Assembly (NCBI GenBank): GCA_035578155.1
Contig: JAPWDM010000007.1
Location: 28,680,413 to 28,744,412 of the forward strand
Origin: Brachynemurus nebulosus
Lineage: Eukaryota; Arthropoda; Insecta; Neuroptera; Myrmeleontidae
Direction of reading: 5' to 3'
Length of the DNA: 64,000 nucleotides
The translations under genes were made by a program, and so were the position numbers. The stretch's first letter is position 1. The number at the start of each line of letters is the position of its first letter. Below are positions 52,250 to 64,000 of this stretch, in pieces. The notes below the pieces were generated by a model. That model did no database searches, was not told the DNA's origin, and worked only from the letters and a program-made list of their open reading frames with translations.

Positions 52250-53120
52250 TTAAGGGGAGGTTTACTCGAGAGTCCTTAAAAATGATGTATTTTCCTAGAA
52301 TTTTTTTCTCAAGAACGGAAGTAAATATCAATTTCAAATTTTGTGCACATATTTATTAAGTATTAAACTACACAAAAAACATTTTTCAAGGAAAAATATA
52401 AAAAAGTGTCCATTTTATAGATAGTGCAGTGTGACGATCCGAAAATCTAATGCCTGGTTGGCGGACATCCTAGCGCCGGTAATAAACCACCGAAATCCAA
52501 AAACAAAAAAGATTTATAAAATATATGAAGAGTACCGGCACCTCTACCTATAATATCAATAAATTGCTGAAAGAAAAAAAAATGGCGGATATTTGTACTT
52601 TTGATTGCGATTTTTGTCTTATTTTTCGCTCTTTAAAGTAAATTTAAAAATAAAAAAAATATTGAAAGTGTATCGAACTTAGGTAGAGGTGCCGAAGAAT
52701 TGAATTATCTTTAAAATAAAAAATTAAAAAAAAGGATCCATCGAATAGTTTTTGAATTATCGTGTCCACCAGTTCCAAAAATGTAGTTCCGAGATATTAT
52801 AAAATATATATAAAGAAACGTATTTTCAAAATTTTATATTTAATACTCATTATTGCGTGAACCACGTTTTTTGAATTTTTTTTTTTATAGAAAGCTGGAT
52901 TCGGTTAATGTGCAAGAATCTTGTTTTTAAATTATTTTCAGTAAAATCACTTTGGGAACATATTCTACACATAATTTGCTATCAATTTCGGCAAAAAAAA
53001 TTAATTTTTTTATCAAGTCTCAAATAAACATTCCCTTAAATTACTTTCAGCAAAATCACTTTGGGAACATATTCTACACATAATTAGCTACCCACGACTC
53101 TCAAGTAAATCTCCCCTTAA
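52250..53120. mobile_element. TTAA-flanked inverted-repeat element
   Basis: TTAA at 52250-52253 and 53117-53120; ends GGGGAGGTTTACTCGAGAG and the complement GGGGAGATTTACTTGAGAG. Near the right end a block with TTCAGTAAAATCACTTTGGG and ACATATTCTACACATAATT is repeated after about 100 bases. 871 bases, no transposase. piggyBac or another TTAA-targeting class. Confidence 0.7.
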
Positions 53121-53902
53121 CAAGTGCTACAATTTGTAATTTTTTCAATTTTTTTTTTTTTTTGGATTAACGGTAAAGAAGTTAGAGAAAAGGGATGTAA
53201 GTCGAGAGAAAGCGACCTTAATTCCATTTTCAAAAATTTCATTTGCGAAAAGAGTCATTTCGTGTTACAACATTTCCCTTAATAATTTGAAATTTTTCAG
53301 GAATCGTATTGCAATACCGAAACATATCTCCAGTCTCCACGCAAGATTTCATTTACCGGGAATCGTTTTCTTTACTAGACTGCCGAAAATTTGAGTATGT
53401 ACCGAAAGTTATTGATTTTTTTCAAAAATTTCTTGAATCCTCATTTGAAAACGAAAGTTCAATCCATATTCTAATTCTAGAATGTTCTTAACCTAATCTA
53501 ATTCTAAAATAGGAGTTATGTGCACTTATTTTTCTCCAGTAACGCTGTCGTGTTTTTGCTAATTAACAGTTCTTCTCGTTAAATTGTTAGGCCATAAATT
53601 CTCTTTATATATATATTGAACACAAATTTATTCGAAAAAATATAAATCCCTCGTGTGAAATAAGTGAAAAAATGTAGCGAAATTTTCAGTAAGATCTAGA
53701 AAATTCCGGGAATTTGAGTAGTTAGGGAAAAATCAGGGAAATGTTAACGGAATTCTCATTAAAATCAAGAAATTTTTTAATCAATTGTATTAAAATTATT
53801 TTTTATTACACATGCATGGGGAGTACTAACTTGGCGCACACATTTTGGTACGCAAAATAGCTGTTTGTCCATTGACATCTTCCCACATACTCTCCCCCCT
53901 TT

Positions 53903-53938
53903 TTTGCGTGCGGAAAGTAAACTTTCCACACGCAAACT
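53903..53938. repeat. Short hairpin
   Basis: TTTGCGTGCGGAAAGT and ACTTTCCACACGCAAA are inverted copies with one or two mismatches and almost no loop. Confidence 0.5.
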
Positions 53939-54089
53939 GACAATAAAACACGCAAAGCCGCCTCTTGATTTTTCATTTAATAAACATTTCATAAGTATTT
54001 CTATAGAAACCACCAACAAAATAATTTAAACAATATTTAATTAAAAAAAAAGACAAACACTCAAAGAATATTATTTTAAAAAGGAATGC

Positions 54090-54224
54090 AAATAGTATAT
54101 GCAACTCATGCAGGATTGTCGATTGCCCACTTGAACGAATGAACACACTCACTACGATCGTGCGCTCAACTTCGCTCTCGTGGGCAATCGACAATTTCCC
54201 GCACTTATTGCATAATATACTATT
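54090..54224. repeat. Foldback repeat
   Basis: AATAGTATATGCAACTCATG, then GATTGTCGATTGCCCAC, is mirrored by GTGGGCAATCGACAATTTCC and ATTGCATAATATACTATT. The loop is about 45 bases. Confidence 0.75.
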
Positions 54225-54284
54225 CCACTACACTTATTCCATTTTCCTTTACAGTAGGGAAATCGTAGTATCTACCCTGAATAA

Positions 54285-54618
54285 AAATACCCCTGTCGCA
54301 GCATCCTGCATAACATAGCGAATTTCCGTTTATAAAAGTTAGTTTTTCTTGGAAACTAGTTGTCATAGAATAATAGTTTAAAGACCTTTTTTATGTAATT
54401 TTTTCTCCTCTTCTCAATGGTGTAAAAAAATTTCACAAAAGTTTTTGAATAAGGGGAAATTTTGACAAAAAACTAATTTTTTTCACGAAAATTGCCGGAA
54501 AAACCATGTTACGGGCATCGGACGTGTCTGGTTAACGAACTCGTCCAACGGTTTGGGACTTCCAATATTTTCACCAAATTTCATAAACGTAAGACATTTC
54601 GTTCGAGAGTTATCGCGC

Positions 54619-54680
<62 letters not shown>

Positions 54681-54800
54681 TTTAGTGAATATTATTTTCG
54701 GTTTCTAGGGACCTCAAAACAAATTTCTGCCATAGTCCCGGGCTCAAGTCGCGTCATGACAGTGGCTGTAATAGCTGAATTCCATTCTGGAAATTCGCTA
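54285..54800 (+). repeat. R2 repeat, uninterrupted copy, with a TA microsatellite
   Basis: The same sequence as the split copy at 12812-14195 but without the piggyBac-like insert; the single target TTAA is at 54378-54381. A pure TA run of about 50 bases occupies 54623-54677. A third, right-end fragment lies at 57633-57740. Confidence 0.8.
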
Positions 54801-55540
54801 AAAACGAATCTTTCATAAAAAAAATTCTGATCTTAAAAATTCAAAACACCTTTAATTTCCATTTTTCTCGATAATTCTACTATTTTACCAAAAAAAAAAA
54901 AAAATTCTTGCGTACGTCCGCAAGTAAAATTTGGAAACTTCAGGGATAGCGTCGGTACTAAAAACGAAATAAGAAACTTGAAAAAAAGTGGACACCCCGT
55001 TTCTACTACTTTTCGTCGACGCAGAGATGTTTCCCGGCCAGTGTTACACACATTTTACGTCATACTGTCGCACTCGCAACATTCACAATACCTACTAAAG
55101 TTTTGTTTAGTAATGTGACTTAAAAAAATGATTTTAGACCTAGGCTAAGAATAATTCTCCAAAAAAAAAAAAAACAACACTGAAATGAGAATAAAATATA
55201 ATAAAAGATCAATATGCGGAGTGTAATAAATAGTAATAATAGATATAGCAATATCATGCTGATTCGACAATTTTCATTTTTAGTATTATTTAAGAGAGAG
55301 GTCCACATAGATATACACATAAAGCGGTATATGGATCGATTCAAATATAACATATGATTGTCTATAAAATTGTCTATATTCGATCCGATCGAATCAAATA
55401 ATCGAGGTGTCCCCTTAAGGTACCATCACAGTGTGATCGGCCGAAAAATTCCCTGATTTTTCCAGGTTTTTGCAAAAAATTTATTAATAAATTCCCTAAC
55501 TATTTTGTGAAAAATGTCACGCCTACTTTATCCCAAAAAA

Positions 55541-55955
55541 TAGTGATGAGCAAAACTAGTCTTGGTCTTGCAGTCTTGTCTTGGTCTTGCATTTTTTTGC
55601 AAGACCAAGACCAAGACTATGTATACCAAGAGCAAGACCACGACCAAGACTATAAGTATGGCTGCAAGACCAATACCAAGACTCAAGTGAGCAAGACCAA
55701 GACAAAAGCAAGAAAAAAGCAAGACTCTTGCTAAACTAGTTTAAAAGTATATAATTAATACGTAAAGATAGTAAAAATTCTAATTTTAGAAGAAAAAAAT
55801 TCGCTAATAAAAAGATGCAAGACTTTTTAGCAATAACAAGACCAAGACTGCATTTTGCAAGACCAAGACCAAGACTCAAACTGCTCTAGCAAGACCAATA
55901 CCAAGACTCTTAATGCAAGAACAAGACCAAGACCAAGACTGCCAACTCATCACTA
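55541..55955. mobile_element. hAT-like CAAGAC MITE, copy 2
   Basis: Target duplication CCAAAAAA at 55533-55540 and 55956-55963. The left terminus TAGTGATGAGCAAAACTAG is intact; the right terminus is shortened to ACTCATCACTA. The internal layout matches copy 1, with CAAGAC arrays on both sides of a unique core. 415 bases. Confidence 0.9.
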
Positions 55956-56207
55956 CCAAAAAAGCTAAAAAAAATATCTGACGTGAAAAAGTAAATGACC
56001 AGCAAAAAAAAAAAAAAAGAAAAAAAACACAAGAAATACGCGTCGATTTTTAAATCTACTCTCAAAACAAGTGAAAAATTGAAGTTTTATCCCTAAATAT
56101 AAAAATCATTTTTTTCCAGTCTTCTGGGAAAATTCCGACTTCTCCAAAAAGTAAAAATTCCCTGACATTTCCAGGTTTTCCAGGTTTTCCAGTAATGTGA
56201 CCACCAG

Positions 56208-56832
56208 GTTACAATTATTATAATTTTTTGCAGAAAGTGTCTTTAAAAAAGGGCGAACATTACCCACGATTGCGTTCGCAGTTTTCATTTGGGGAAAAAA
56301 ATCAAATAGATTATCAATCTGTAGGTAAGCCACTACGTAGATACTAAAATCTTCCTATTTTTTCCCACGGAAAACTATAAAAAAATTTTGTATTTTTTAT
56401 TTAAACTGCCGCCATTTTTTCAAATTTCCAAAAAAAAATTAAAAAAAGCTCCCATAGGTACATAGCGGCTTACCTACACGGAGAGAAAAATCATATAATT
56501 TTTGTAGATAAAATTTCAGAAAAAATTACCATGCTGTCTTATAAAATTTACGGAGCTAATATTACGGAAAGAACATTCTATCCTTTAAATTTTCTACGAT
56601 TAATTATAATTTTTATATTTTTACCGTACAAAATTGAAAATGTTCGCCTTTTACACGTCGATTGTAGTGCTGAGCACAGTAATTTTTCTATGAATTTTCT
56701 CTCCGTGTACAGATTGATAATCTATCTAATTTTTTTTTTCCAAATGAAAACTGCGCCCACAATCGTGGGCACCAACATCCACCCACTTTTAAAGACACTT
56801 TTTTCAAAAACTTATAATAATTATAAAAAATA
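56208..56832. repeat. Foldback with a second foldback nested in its loop
   Basis: Outer arms 56208-56335 and 56705-56832 share AAAGTGTCTTTAAAA, CCCACGATTG, GCAGTTTTCATTTGG and GATTATCAATCTGTA, inverted. The loop holds a second element with ends ACACGGAGAGAAAA and TTTTCTCTCCGTGT (56476-56710), which overlaps the outer right arm slightly. Confidence 0.7.
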
Positions 56833-57536
56833 AATAAAAATGAATAAAAAAATATTTTTGTATTGTGAAATAGTGGTATTAATCGCAAAAAAATTCATCC
56901 CCGTTCCCCTATTCCAACCAAAAAAAAAAAAAAAAAAAAATCGCGAAAATTAACTATTTTTCGGCCGAACACATAGTGATGTACCTTAAGCGATACACAA
57001 CCGAAAAAAATCGTTTGTTAAGCTAAGTTTGGTTTTTTAATGAGCTACAATAAATTTTGTGTTAGTTGTACGTTTGTGAACTAGAAATTATTTTAATATT
57101 TAAAGTCCAAAGAAATTTCCTGTGAGTCAAGTTTTTGTATCAGTTAACTTTTTCTGACTTTTCTTACTGCTTAATCTTAGCTAAACTTTTTGGTAAAATA
57201 CGTAAAATTTAAATATATCTATAAAAGATTTTGTAGTAGAGATAGAGTTGTGAAATAAAAAGTGTTGTAGGTACTGCTAATTATCCAAGCTGTCTATTTT
57301 TTACCCTTCCAATCATGTACTTGCAGTATCCTATTAGTTAGACGTTTGTCTTTTATTTACCCTCCACTGTCTTTTTTTTAACCCACTTGGCGGGTAAAAA
57401 AAAGACAAGGTTTTTATTTTTTTATAGATTTATGCCATTAGCTTGAGTGAAAAAACATGCAAAATCTTAAAATACAAACAATTTAACATCATACAGTATT
57501 TATTTTGTCTAAAAATTCAAATATTTTCTGCCCTAA

Positions 57537-57632
57537 CCCTAGCTATTTATGATATTTTTGAATATATTTTTTTTTTGTGCGATTTTTTTTATGTGCCGCC
57601 TATCCACCGCATAAAAAAGAGTTCAGCTGTAT
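57537..57632 (-). mobile_element. Fragment of the TA-flanked MITE family of 60164
   Basis: The complement begins TACAGCTGAACTCTTTTTTA and TGCGGTGGATAGG, and continues with TATTCAAAAATATCATAAAT as in 60164-60250. Only one end remains. Confidence 0.55.
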
Positions 57633-57740
57633 ATATATCGGTTTCTAAGGACCTCAAAACAAATTTCTGCCATAGTCCCGGGCTCAAATCGCGTCATAAC
57701 AATGGCTGTAATAGTTGAATTCCATTCTGGAAATTCGCAA
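57633..57740 (+). repeat. R2 repeat, right-end fragment
   Basis: TCGGTTTCTAAGGACCTCAA, AACAAATTTCTGCCATAGTC and AATTCCATTCTGGAAATTCG match 54695-54800 closely. Confidence 0.7.
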
Positions 57741-58039
57741 AAAAGTTCCCTATAACAATCCCCTTTCAGTCAACCCAATCAAAATTCAAAACATCATAAA
57801 ACTGAATTGAATTATTAAAAATGTTCTAATCAAAGCTCATTCTTTATCTATTGTTCCCTGAAAACGTCTGACATTTTCTGAAAATATGAAAAATTAACCG
57901 GAATACTTAAGAGCAGCACCCCAGACAAAATTTATATCCTTTAGTGGTGGTATCGTGTTATTTGAATTATTCAGTTGATTTTTTTTTTTGTCAGAGCCAC
58001 CCTTGATAATACGAAAAACTGTGATAGGTTAAAACGGAG

Positions 58040-58259
58040 AACGTAAAACTCCGCCCAAATGGTGGTGAGTACGTCCTGGTTGCTGCAACGGCAAAGCGAC
58101 CGTCGGACGGCGCATACAGAGAACAGAGTATAATGCTCGGGTTGCCATTCTCTTATGTATATGTTTCATCATCAGTCATCACAAGCCAACAAACACAATA
58201 CCATAGAGTATTAGTGGTATAGACTAGAGAGGCTCCGTATACACAATGCATATCGTCAC
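58040..58259. other. GC-richer stretch of unknown role
   Basis: Clearly less AT-rich than its surroundings, with GCGACCGTCGGACGGCGC and a consensus plus-strand donor GTGAGTACG at about 58065. It could be a non-coding first exon or promoter, or part of the adjoining element. I cannot link it to any exon. Confidence 0.25.
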
Positions 58260-59129
58260 TTAAGGTGGACCACTAGTGTGACATTTTGAAAAAAACTGGA
58301 AATTTTTTTTTGCATGTTTCAATAGTCTATACCTTTAAAAATAACATACTAAAATTTCAAGTGCATATGTCAAATAGTTTTTGAGTTACAGCCATTCGAA
58401 GAGCGGATTCTGATTCATTGTTAACTTTGAGGTATTGAGAAATGTATGAAGGTTGATAGTTCGGGAGTTTCTGGATGTGGTTGCCAGTCACATGTTGTGG
58501 AGCAGCTAGACCCTGGGCACATTTAAACGACTCATCTAGTTTTACTATGACCGTTATAGTGAGTATACCGTAAATAATTTTAGTAAAAATTCTTAGTGAT
58601 TAAAACTAAAAGGTAAAGTAAAGAAAAACTCGAAGACAAATCATCCGATCGAGTTTATTCTTATTGCGGCATTTTTATATGTTTTTTCGTGCCATGAACC
58701 TCCAGTTTTCCGATCGAAAAAAATTGTAATTTTTGCAGGCCAAAAATCATCAAATTTTCGCGCAAATTAAGAAACTTTTTTTAAAAAAGGTCCGCCATTT
58801 TGTTAAATTTCAACTTTCGTTTTTGATTGAGGTTCATGGCACGGGCAATACCTTCTAGTTTAATAGACTTTTTGGATTTTTTTATTTCAGGCACTGTGAA
58901 GGTCGCTATCACTGCAGCAGTGGGCGAACTTTTTTTTTTTGGAGCCTTAGGAGATCGCGAATAACTCACTGAATTTTCAATTTTTTGGTCTAAAAATTTT
59001 ATCGTGGATTTATTATACATCAACAAATATATCCTAAAAATATTAAAACATTCCATACAGTAGTTTTCTTTAAAAAAATTCCCAAAAGTCACCTTTTTTT
59101 CAGGCGGTCACACTATTGGTCTCCCGTAA
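58260..59129. mobile_element. Probable TTAA-flanked inverted-repeat element
   Basis: The left end TTAAGGTGGACCACTAGTG and the complement of the right end, TTACGGGAGACCAATAGTG, match at most positions over 20 bases (the right TTAA is mutated). An internal inverted pair around CGTGCCATGAACCTC lies at 58689 and 58835. A minus-strand frame at 59092-58781 (103 codons, Lys-rich) starts just inside the right end but has no domain I recognise. Confidence 0.45.
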
Positions 59130-60163
59130 GTTCTACAAACCACGTATGTGTGTCAAAAATAGCAACTTTTCAGAAGAGTGAAAAACTGCATAATTTTACA
59201 TTGACAGCATTTACAATACAATTTTATAATATTTGTACACTTCATATAATAGATTTATTAAATATCGAACCTGCTTGTTTCTGATTGGCTGAAACAACGC
59301 GTCTTCCAATTCTCTAGTAAATGGCATAAAAATGTCAAAAGCGCCAAAAAATGATTTATGTGGTGTTAGAACCATTACGCCAGGGTTAAAATTTTCTTTG
59401 TCAGATTTGGAAGAATATTATCGATTATCTGTCTGAACGGACTGGGGAAATGCGTCCCGATCACTTTTAACAGTTTACGGGTGTGAAATGGTATCCGAAA
59501 ACACGACAAAATATCAGCAATATTGAATTACGAGATTATAAATTCAGATTGAAGTAAACTCGAAAATAATATTATAGAAATGAACGATTACATTCCTAAC
59601 GACAAAAAATATCTCATCAATCTCATTAAGAATTTTCTTTTACTAGTAATAATGGTGGATCATTTAAGTACCTAAAGTAGGTATTACAATTTAAGACCGA
59701 ATTCATTATTCAAATTTTATGAATTATTTTACTTTCGTTTCAAGTAATTAATTTTGATTTTATTAAAAGGCACGTGCTAATTGCATAATTTTTACGTTCA
59801 GTTTGAGTTTTGTATTAATTAATGATAAAAAATTAACAAAAATGCTTAAAAATTCCGAAATAATGCTTAAAAATTCCGAATTTCTGTGCTTGAAATTTTA
59901 ATAGCCGAATTAATTCCTTAGTTCAAATCAATTTAGAGAACTTATAAATGAAAAATACAGCATTAAGAGTACGTCTTTGCATGATTGTGGTACTAAAAGG
60001 AAGATAAAACAGAAATTAACAGAAATTCTTTTGAATTTTTTAAATTGTAAAGAAAATTTTGTATTTTTTTTTTTCACGGCATACTATTAAGCCCGGGGTA
60101 ATGTAACAATCGTTATAATTATCAGAAACAAAAAAAAACAGTTTTTTATCGTTTAGGAAAAAA
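59130..60163. other. No supported feature
   Basis: AT-rich spacer; no conserved frame, splice pattern or clear repeat. Confidence 0.4.
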
Positions 60164-60650
60164 TACAGATGAACCTTTTTTTACGGTGGATAGGGACCGC
60201 ATAAAAAAAAAATTGCACAAAAAAATATATTCAAAAATATCATAAATAGCTATAAAAAGATTAGTTCGGTTCAGATTGTAAAAAAAAACTTTTTTTATGC
60301 GGTGGATCGGGACCGCATAAAAACAGTTTCATCGAAAATACATAACTCAAAATGCTCAAAACGCTCATTTTATTTCATTTTTATAATATTATGAAAATTT
60401 TTATAAATACATCTGTAAAAAAATTAAATGATACAATAACTTATGTTCTTATGCAATGTAGGTATTGATTGCTTAAATGCTTAAAAGCCGTTAAAAAGTA
60501 TTTTTATCAAAGCAAGTTATTATAGTAAATGTTTAGGTTTCTCACTGTCTCTTGATTTTGATTCATATTAAATGCATTTTAATGGCCATTTTTTACAACC
60601 CGCATAAAAAAATCACACAAAAAAGACCGCATAAAAAAAATTCAGCTGTA
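60164..60650. mobile_element. TA-flanked MITE (Tc1/mariner class)
   Basis: TA at both ends with termini CAGATGAACCTTTTTTTACG and the complement CAGCTGAATTTTTTTTATGC. The words GACCGCATAAAAA and GTGGAT-GGGACCGC recur near the left end, and ACCGCATAAAAAA near the right. 487 bases, non-coding. Confidence 0.6.
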
Positions 60651-61692
60651 TTTGTTGAATTTTAACAATATGGCGCAATTTTGAAAAAAAATAAGTTGAA
60701 AATTGGACAAAATTATGGTCAGTTTAAAATCTTAAGTCGATTCATTCATAAAATTGTCTTCGAAAATACATATTTCAAATGTATCGACCATTTTGGAAAA
60801 TAAAAAAATTTACATTTAAATTTAATTTCGTTGTAAAAAAAAAAATTAAATATATCTTTTAATTGACACGAAAACATTACGATGTATTCTTGAACCAAAA
60901 AATTATACAACTATATATACATATTGACAAGCCTCTAGTCAACTAACACATATGTCAACAGTTAATCTACAAACTTATGTTAGTTTACACTCCGCCATTT
61001 TGTTTTCAAACATTGCATAAGTTTAATTAGGTATAAACAAAATGATATTAAATAAATATTATTTAGCCTTTCAATTTCCATTTTTCCATAGTTTTCATGA
61101 AAATTCCGAAAAAAAATTTCGAATAATTCTAGAAAATTCGTATATTTCGAAATAAGTATCTACACTAATCATAAGGTAAATAGGAAAGCCATTTTTTCGG
61201 GACCAAATGTGCATTTAAGTATAGAAAAATTTTGTATATTTAAATATCACTAATTATGATCAAAAAATTCCGAATACCATCTCCGTCGATTTTGTGCCGA
61301 AAAAGTTTGAAAGTTAACTTCGGTCAGGGTTGAATTAATATTTTAATTAGTGATCTGATAAAATTCATAATATTTAATGAGAAATTCAAAATAATTCAAT
61401 ATTATTTTAATTATTTAGTCATGTTTAAAAAAAAATTGAATAGTTTAACATTGGGAAGATGATTTACATGTTCAAAATTCGACTAAAATTTTGCGAGAAA
61501 AATTGGGAAATTAACGATACCTATTCAAAAATTAACCCTAAAGGGTACTTTTTTACGTTTAAAGTTTTTATTGTTTAAATTGCGTTTAATTACCATAAAA
61601 TGGGTTGACGCGAGACATTCTTGACCGTTATATTCGATTTTCATACATTTCTTTACATATTAGATGATACAGAACAGAGTAATTTTGGTTCT

Positions 61693-61734
61693 GATAGCTT
61701 TATTTTAAAAATTAATTTTTAAAATAAAGCTATC
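61693..61734. repeat. Perfect 42-base palindrome
   Basis: The half-site GATAGCTTTATTTTAAAAAT-T is followed directly by its exact complement, with no loop. Confidence 0.9.
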
Positions 61735-62153
61735 ATTTTGAAAATTAATTTTTTTTTTTTTATATAACCGAAAAAATCCCAAAATTGCTTAACTAGTAAC
61801 TTTTCAAATTTAATTTTTCTTTATCTAACCAGTTTTAGTATTAATTTGAATTAATTTATTATTACGTTCTTTAACCGTAGCTTATGATAAACTCAAATAC
61901 AACCCATTTTCAAACTATTAACCATAATAATCAGAAAAAATTACTGGTTTTTCTCGATTCACCCCACGTTTTCTGTTGTTTTACGGTATTGATTATTATG
62001 ATGAACTAACTAACACTATAGGTAAAAATGTTGAAAATTTGCAATGGACCCATTAGGCATAAAATGTGCGCCTTTATATGATGGGGCAACAGTTAAAAAA
62101 TTCATGATGCTTAAATTTTGCATCAAAAAAATTTACGTCTACATAAAATCGAG

Positions 62154-62635
62154 TAGTGATGAGCAAAATTAGTCTTGGTCTTGTAGTCTTGTCTTGGTAT
62201 TGCAAAAAATGCAAGACCAAGACCAAGACTAATTTTGCTCATCACTACTCGATTTTATGTAGACTTTTGTATTGGTATTGGTCTTTATACAGTCTTTAAC
62301 TGTATAAAGACCAATACCAAGACTCAAGTGAGCAAGACCAAGACAAAAGCAAGAAAAAAGCAAGACTCTTGCTAAACTATTTAAATTGTTTGAAAGTATA
62401 ATTAATACCGTAAAGAGAGAAAATTCTGATTTTAGACGGAAAAAATTCGCTAATAAAAAAATGCAAGAAATTGCAAGATTTTTTAGCAATACCAAGGCCA
62501 AGACTGCATTTTGCAAGACCAAGACCAAGACTGAAACTGCTCTAGCAAGACCAAGACCAAGATTCTTAATGCAAGAATAAGACCAAGACCAAGACTTAGC
62601 AGTCTTGGTCTTGGTCTTGCATTTGCTCATAACTA
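62154..62635. mobile_element. hAT-like CAAGAC MITE, copy 3, with an inverted duplication of its left end
   Basis: Target duplication AAATCGAG at 62146-62153 and 62636-62643. Termini TAGTGATGAGCAAAATTAG and TTTGCTCATAACTA. After the left GTCTTG block the sequence turns back: 62210-62270 is the complement of the left terminus plus 17 bases of flanking DNA (GTCTACATAAAATCGAG). A second palindrome, GGTCTTTATACAG and CTGTATAAAGACC, follows at about 62279-62312. The right half is like copies 1 and 2. 482 bases. Confidence 0.85.
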
Positions 62636-62643
62636 AAATCGAG

Positions 62644-64000
62644 TATCATTAAAGAATAAAAAATTATAAAAATTGGACCATATCAGAGTTTGATAACGTT
62701 GCTAGGTAATGATCTACTGTACAACAATAATTAGATAAAGAAAAACAATTAAGTGTCTAGTTTGTTTAATTTATCCCGGGTATATTTGATGTCATTTTAT
62801 TCCAGATAATTTAAACAGCATTATTGTCTCTGTGTATACCGACTGAACTATAAAGCTTTCTAGTGCCCTTTCAAAGGTTAAAATTTTTGTGATTTTTTCG
62901 ACAGAAATTTCGACATTGAAATGTTTATAACAATCAAATACTGCCCCTTTTTGTGAACGGGTCTCAAATAAATGGGTTTAGAAAATTGGTCTTCAATATA
63001 TTCTTAAACCTGTTAAGTTCTTGGTTGTTTCATAAAATTTGTACTTAAAAAAATGTGTTGGACGCATAAGGGCCCATTTTTGGCCTATGATAACGTCAAA
63101 AAAAAATTTTAAACTATTTTGTCACAAAAAAGTCTACAAAATTTTTGTTAGATCCACAGTTACGGAGCTAATTGAAAAATTAATTTTACCACTCTTTTCA
63201 AGATGGCGGTTAATCTTATAATGGTCTTGGTCTCTGTTAAAATTACATGTAAAGAAAATTTATTGTATGAAAATAATTAAAAAAATTTTATGCCTACTCG
63301 AAATAAAAATATCGATTTTCATGAAAATTAAGTGAAAATCACTGTCACAAAATGATATGGAAATAAATTAGGTAACTGATACATCTAGACCGAACATTAC
63401 AAATTTTTAGATTTTGATAGATCAAAAATTCGGATAAATTCGAAAAATACATAATAAAGTTACTTAAAGTTACAAATTGACTTAACAGTTGAGAGCAATT
63501 ACGCGTTCTTAAGTATATGAATAAATTGCGACCCATGATCCGTAAAATTGTTTCGCGGATATCCAAGTTTGGACTGACCGAATTACAGGAAACAAATCGA
63601 TCTAGACTATAGTCTGTAGGAGCCTTTATTACTGGAGCAAAATGTGACCCGTCGAAATATTTTGATATTTACAATTCGGCCCAACGACACAAAATTAATT
63701 CCTAGTCTGTAGTATAGTAAATTGGTCCTAATGCGTCCAAATTTTTTTAAGATGGTTGAGGCGTTAAAAATTGAATAACGAATGGGTCAATTTTTGTTGC
63801 GAATTGAAATTGGTTAATTGTGAAATTTTTGTTCCAATCTCTTCAATTTACTCAAATTACTCAAGGGGAGAAATATCTTCCCAGACTGGCGAAAATGAAG
63901 GCAATTTCAGAAGTTTTTTTTTAGCAAGGTAAAAATTAATCCATATATTTGAGGTTTGGCATTTTATTTAATATGACCTTAAAGTTTGACACCATATTTT
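62644..64000. other. No supported feature
   Basis: AT-rich sequence to the window end. No gene, splice-bounded frame or repeat with readable ends was recognised. Confidence 0.4.

Noticed and set aside
54492..54818. Frame with a Tyr-Ile repeat
   Set aside because: It is a reading of the TA microsatellite inside repeat R2.
58781..59092. 103-codon minus-strand frame as an upstream cnc exon or independent gene
   Set aside because: It lies inside a probable TTAA-flanked element, has no cnc motif and no domain I know; kept only as a note in that element.

Overview
The window reads as nuclear DNA of an insect. It is strongly AT-rich. The conserved genes are split by GT-AG introns, and their products resemble the insect versions most. 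Hemiptera is my guess from the repeat content, but the sequence alone does not prove the order. Nothing in it looks bacterial, viral or organellar.

Gene layout, left to right: a possible last exon of an upstream gene (321-371, +); glycylpeptide N-tetradecanoyltransferase (Nmt, six exons, 1858-6268, +); a PPM1H/J/M-type PP2C phosphatase (four exons, 10033-15412, -); a single-exon C2H2 zinc-finger gene with eight fingers (20771-21712, +); a small unrecognised gene candidate with a TATA box, a 5'UTR intron and a poly(A) signal (about 23104-23823, +); CYFIP/Sra-1, a subunit of the WAVE actin-regulatory complex (eight exons, 25882-33724, +); and cap-n-collar (cnc, the insect Nrf factor), of which seven 3' exons are visible (37231-46888, -). 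The 5' part of cnc was not found. The genes share no pathway or operon. They act in protein lipidation, dephosphorylation, actin assembly and oxidative-stress or developmental transcription.

Most of the rest is small non-autonomous DNA transposons, foldback repeats and tandem arrays. Several have ends that can be read exactly: TTAA-flanked (piggyBac-like) elements at 8129, 8704, 10888, 12871, 15630, 45523, 52250 and perhaps 58260; hAT-like elements with 8-bp target duplications and internal CAAGAC arrays at 42990, 55541 and 62154; and TA-flanked elements at 16853, 26311, 27729 and 60164. The last 17 kb (46889-64000) contains no gene I can support, only repeats.

The most interesting point is CYFIP intron 3. 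It is bounded by a duplicated exon sequence and has hAT-like ends. The donor and acceptor sites fall in the two copies of the duplication, so splicing restores the uninterrupted exon. This looks like an intron made from a transposon. Other notable points are a transposon insertion whose empty site survives in a paralogous repeat 41 kb away, three isolated pieces of one reverse-transcriptase motif, and long hairpins inside cnc introns.
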